From the NCBI RefSeq assembly GCF_007000325.2, contig NZ_CP117267.1, positions 1,674,001-1,738,000 of the forward strand: 64,000 bases of DNA, read 5' to 3'. Below the pieces are notes generated by a model, which was not told the DNA's origin, made no database searches, and saw only the letters and a list, made by a program, of their open reading frames with translations. The position numbers and the translations under genes are program-made. Positions 62,754 to 64,000 of this stretch are shown here, piece after piece. Origin of the DNA: Rhizobium rhododendri (lineage in GTDB: Bacteria > Pseudomonadota > Alphaproteobacteria > Rhizobiales > Rhizobiaceae). The first letter of the stretch is position 1. Every line of letters starts with the position of its first letter.

Positions 62754-64000
62754 CTACCGTCCCTCTTCCGCCGCCATCCTGGTATCGGAGAAGACGCGAT
62801 TGCGCCCGCGGTGCTTGGCCATATAGAGAAACTGGTCGGCAGCGTTGAGGTAATTCTCGAACGTCTCCTGGGCGTTGATCGACGCTATGCCGATTGACAC
62901 GGTCACCGACAACGCCTCGCCGTCTGCCTGGATTTTCAGGCCAGAGATATTTTCGCGCAGTTCCTCGCAGAACTCGGTTGCGACGGATGAGTCCATGTCC
63001 GCGAACAGGATGGCAAATTCTTCGCCGCCGATCCGCGACAAGAGGTTGCGGCTGCCTTCCAGAAACGTCTGCAGCCGTGTCGCGACCGCCTTCAGCACCT
63101 GGTCACCGATCTCGTGACCGTAGGTGTCGTTCAACCGCTTGAAATGGTCGATATCGAGGATACCGATGGATGGTCGTGTCTCCAGCCTGAGACAGTCATT
63201 GGCAAGGCGCGGACCCTGATCGAAGAAGTAACGCCTGTTATAGAGGCCGGTGAGATAATCGACGGAGGCGGCGGCGCGCAGCTGGCGCATTTGCGACAGC
63301 GTGTCGATCACCCGGCTGATCCGGTATTTAAGCTCTTCGGCAACGAACGGCCGACGCAGGAAATCCGTGGCACCAGCTTTCAGGTACGCCGTTGCGGCCA
63401 ATCGGTCGTCCGACGCAGATAGGCCGATGACCCGCAGGCGATCGGAATTCCGCCTATGGGTGATCTGCCGTGTCAGTTCCCATCCCGTCCCGTCCGGCAG
63501 CGCATCGTCGATCAGGACCAGCTCGATCTCGGAATACTGATCCAGCGCCTGGATAGCGGCAGCACCGCTCGCTGCTTCATAGACCTCGAAGCGCTGCATC
63601 TCGAGACTGTCGACGAGCATCTTCCGGGCCACGGGCATCGCGTCCACGACGAGCACCCTCGTCTTGCTGTTGGTAATCGAACGACGCACAGAAGCCACGA
63701 GATTGTCCGCCGCCTGCGTATTGTCCTTCAGTACGTAGTCGATAATGCTGCGCTCCATCAACCGGTCGCGCATGTCGATATCGGCCGCTGCGGTAAAGAC
63801 GATGCTCGGCACCCTTTGGTCGAGGAGCATGTCGAGTGCTTCGCCGTAGGCAGCATCCGGCAGATTGAGATTGACGATGGCCAGGCTGAAACCGTGATCG
63901 CTGGCGCGAATCGTCGTTTCCAGCGTCTTCATGGATGTACAGAGCGTGACATCGAGATTGAGCTCGATGCGGAAACGTTGGGAGAGCATCGAGCCGAACA
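62754..64000 (-). CDS. pleD: PleD-like two-receiver diguanylate cyclase, 5' part outside window
   Basis: Just over 414 residues visible; the gene runs off the right edge. There are two receiver domains and a C-terminal GGDEF domain with the active motif GGEEF, so it is likely to make c-di-GMP. In the first receiver the phospho-acceptor position reads Asn (NLNLP) although the Thr and Lys (FTAAAD, LKDN) remain. In the second the Asp (DDALP) is present but the usual Lys is Arg (RRPF). The architecture is that of PleD, but the signalling site usage differs from the Caulobacter type. Confidence 0.85.
   Translation of the reverse strand, partial: FGSMLSQRFRIELNLDVTLCTSMKTLETTIRASDHGFSLAIVNLNLPDAAYGEALDMLLDQRVPSIVFTAAADIDMRDRLMERSIIDYVLKDNTQAADNLVASVRRSITNSKTRVLVVDAMPVARKMLVDSLEMQRFEVYEAASGAAAIQALDQYSEIELVLIDDALPDGTGWELTRQITHRRNSDRLRVIGLSASDDRLAATAYLKAGATDFLRRPFVAEELKYRISRVIDTLSQMRQLRAAASVDYLTGLYNRRYFFDQGPRLANDCLRLETRPSIGILDIDHFKRLNDTYGHEIGDQVLKAVATRLQTFLEGSRNLLSRIGGEEFAILFADMDSSVATEFCEELRENISGLKIQADGEALSVTVSIGIASINAQETFENYLNAADQFLYMAKHRGRNRVFSDTRMAAEEGR

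Overview
The window is high-G+C alphaproteobacterial DNA and looks like the chromosome of a member of the Rhizobiaceae (Rhizobium, Agrobacterium, Ensifer or a close relative). Four things support this: the acpXL-fabZ-fabF-fabF-adh-lpxXL cluster that makes the very-long-chain 27-hydroxy fatty acid of rhizobial lipid A; a large aerobic-type cobalamin (cob) gene set; palindromic repeats of the Rhizobium intergenic mosaic (RIME) type; and a LysR regulator divergent from small DUF1127 proteins. Species cannot be fixed by eye. No rRNA, tRNA, CRISPR array, transposase or integrase gene was seen.

Layout. 1-2.7 kb: an IalB-type exported protein cut by the left edge, a lower-G+C orphan gene, a J-domain protein and a cold-shock protein. 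2.8-5.3 kb: a RIME pair, then dusA, whose 5' end has been replaced by a roughly 1.08 kb element bounded by 38-bp imperfect direct repeats (att sites) and lined at both ends with TGCACCA repeats. The original dusA start is still present on the far side. 5.3-11.8 kb: housekeeping and accessory metabolism (two small conserved-looking proteins, a DUF2938 membrane protein, a cytosine-deaminase-like amidohydrolase, two alpha/beta hydrolases, an FAH-family hydrolase and a gamma carbonic anhydrase). 11.9-17.5 kb: the lipid A very-long-chain fatty acid cluster, all on the minus strand. 17.6-33.4 kb: an L,D-transpeptidase, then cobalamin genes cobD-C-B-A, a HEPN gene pair, a nucleoside hydrolase, cobE, a TSUP transporter (plus strand), and the run cobP-cobW-cobN-cobO-EamA read leftward from a cobalamin riboswitch. 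cobN carries RIME palindromes inside its reading frame. 33.6-46.1 kb: a ClC channel, a short-chain dehydrogenase, a GH15 glucoamylase-like enzyme, and an alpha-2-macroglobulin/PBP1C pair. 46.1-48.7 kb: a repeat, cobQ and two doubtful small ORFs. 48.9-52.1 kb: a quaternary-ammonium ABC importer. 52.1-58.7 kb: a surface-glycan cluster (UDP-galactopyranose mutase, a DUF707 protein, a glycosyltransferase-methyltransferase fusion, GT2 and a small partner). 58.7-64 kb: a phosphodiester glycosidase, an entericidin-like lipoprotein, a LysR/DUF1127 group, a GlxA-type AraC regulator and a PleD-like diguanylate cyclase cut by the right edge.

How the genes work together. Ten cobalamin genes (cobA, B, C, D, E, N, O, P, Q, W) cover the start of the corrin pathway, amidation, cobalt insertion, adenosylation and the aminopropanol/nucleotide-loop steps. 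The remaining methyltransferases, cobST and cobUV must lie elsewhere. The VLCFA cluster pairs a complete ketosynthase (Cys/His/Lys/His all present) with a ketosynthase-like partner lacking the active-site Cys, an arrangement like KS-alpha/chain-length-factor pairs. The most unusual structures are the mini-element in dusA, the in-frame RIME insertions in cobN, the HEPN pair inside the cobalamin region, and a beta-rich module that appears to be shared by two glycan genes.
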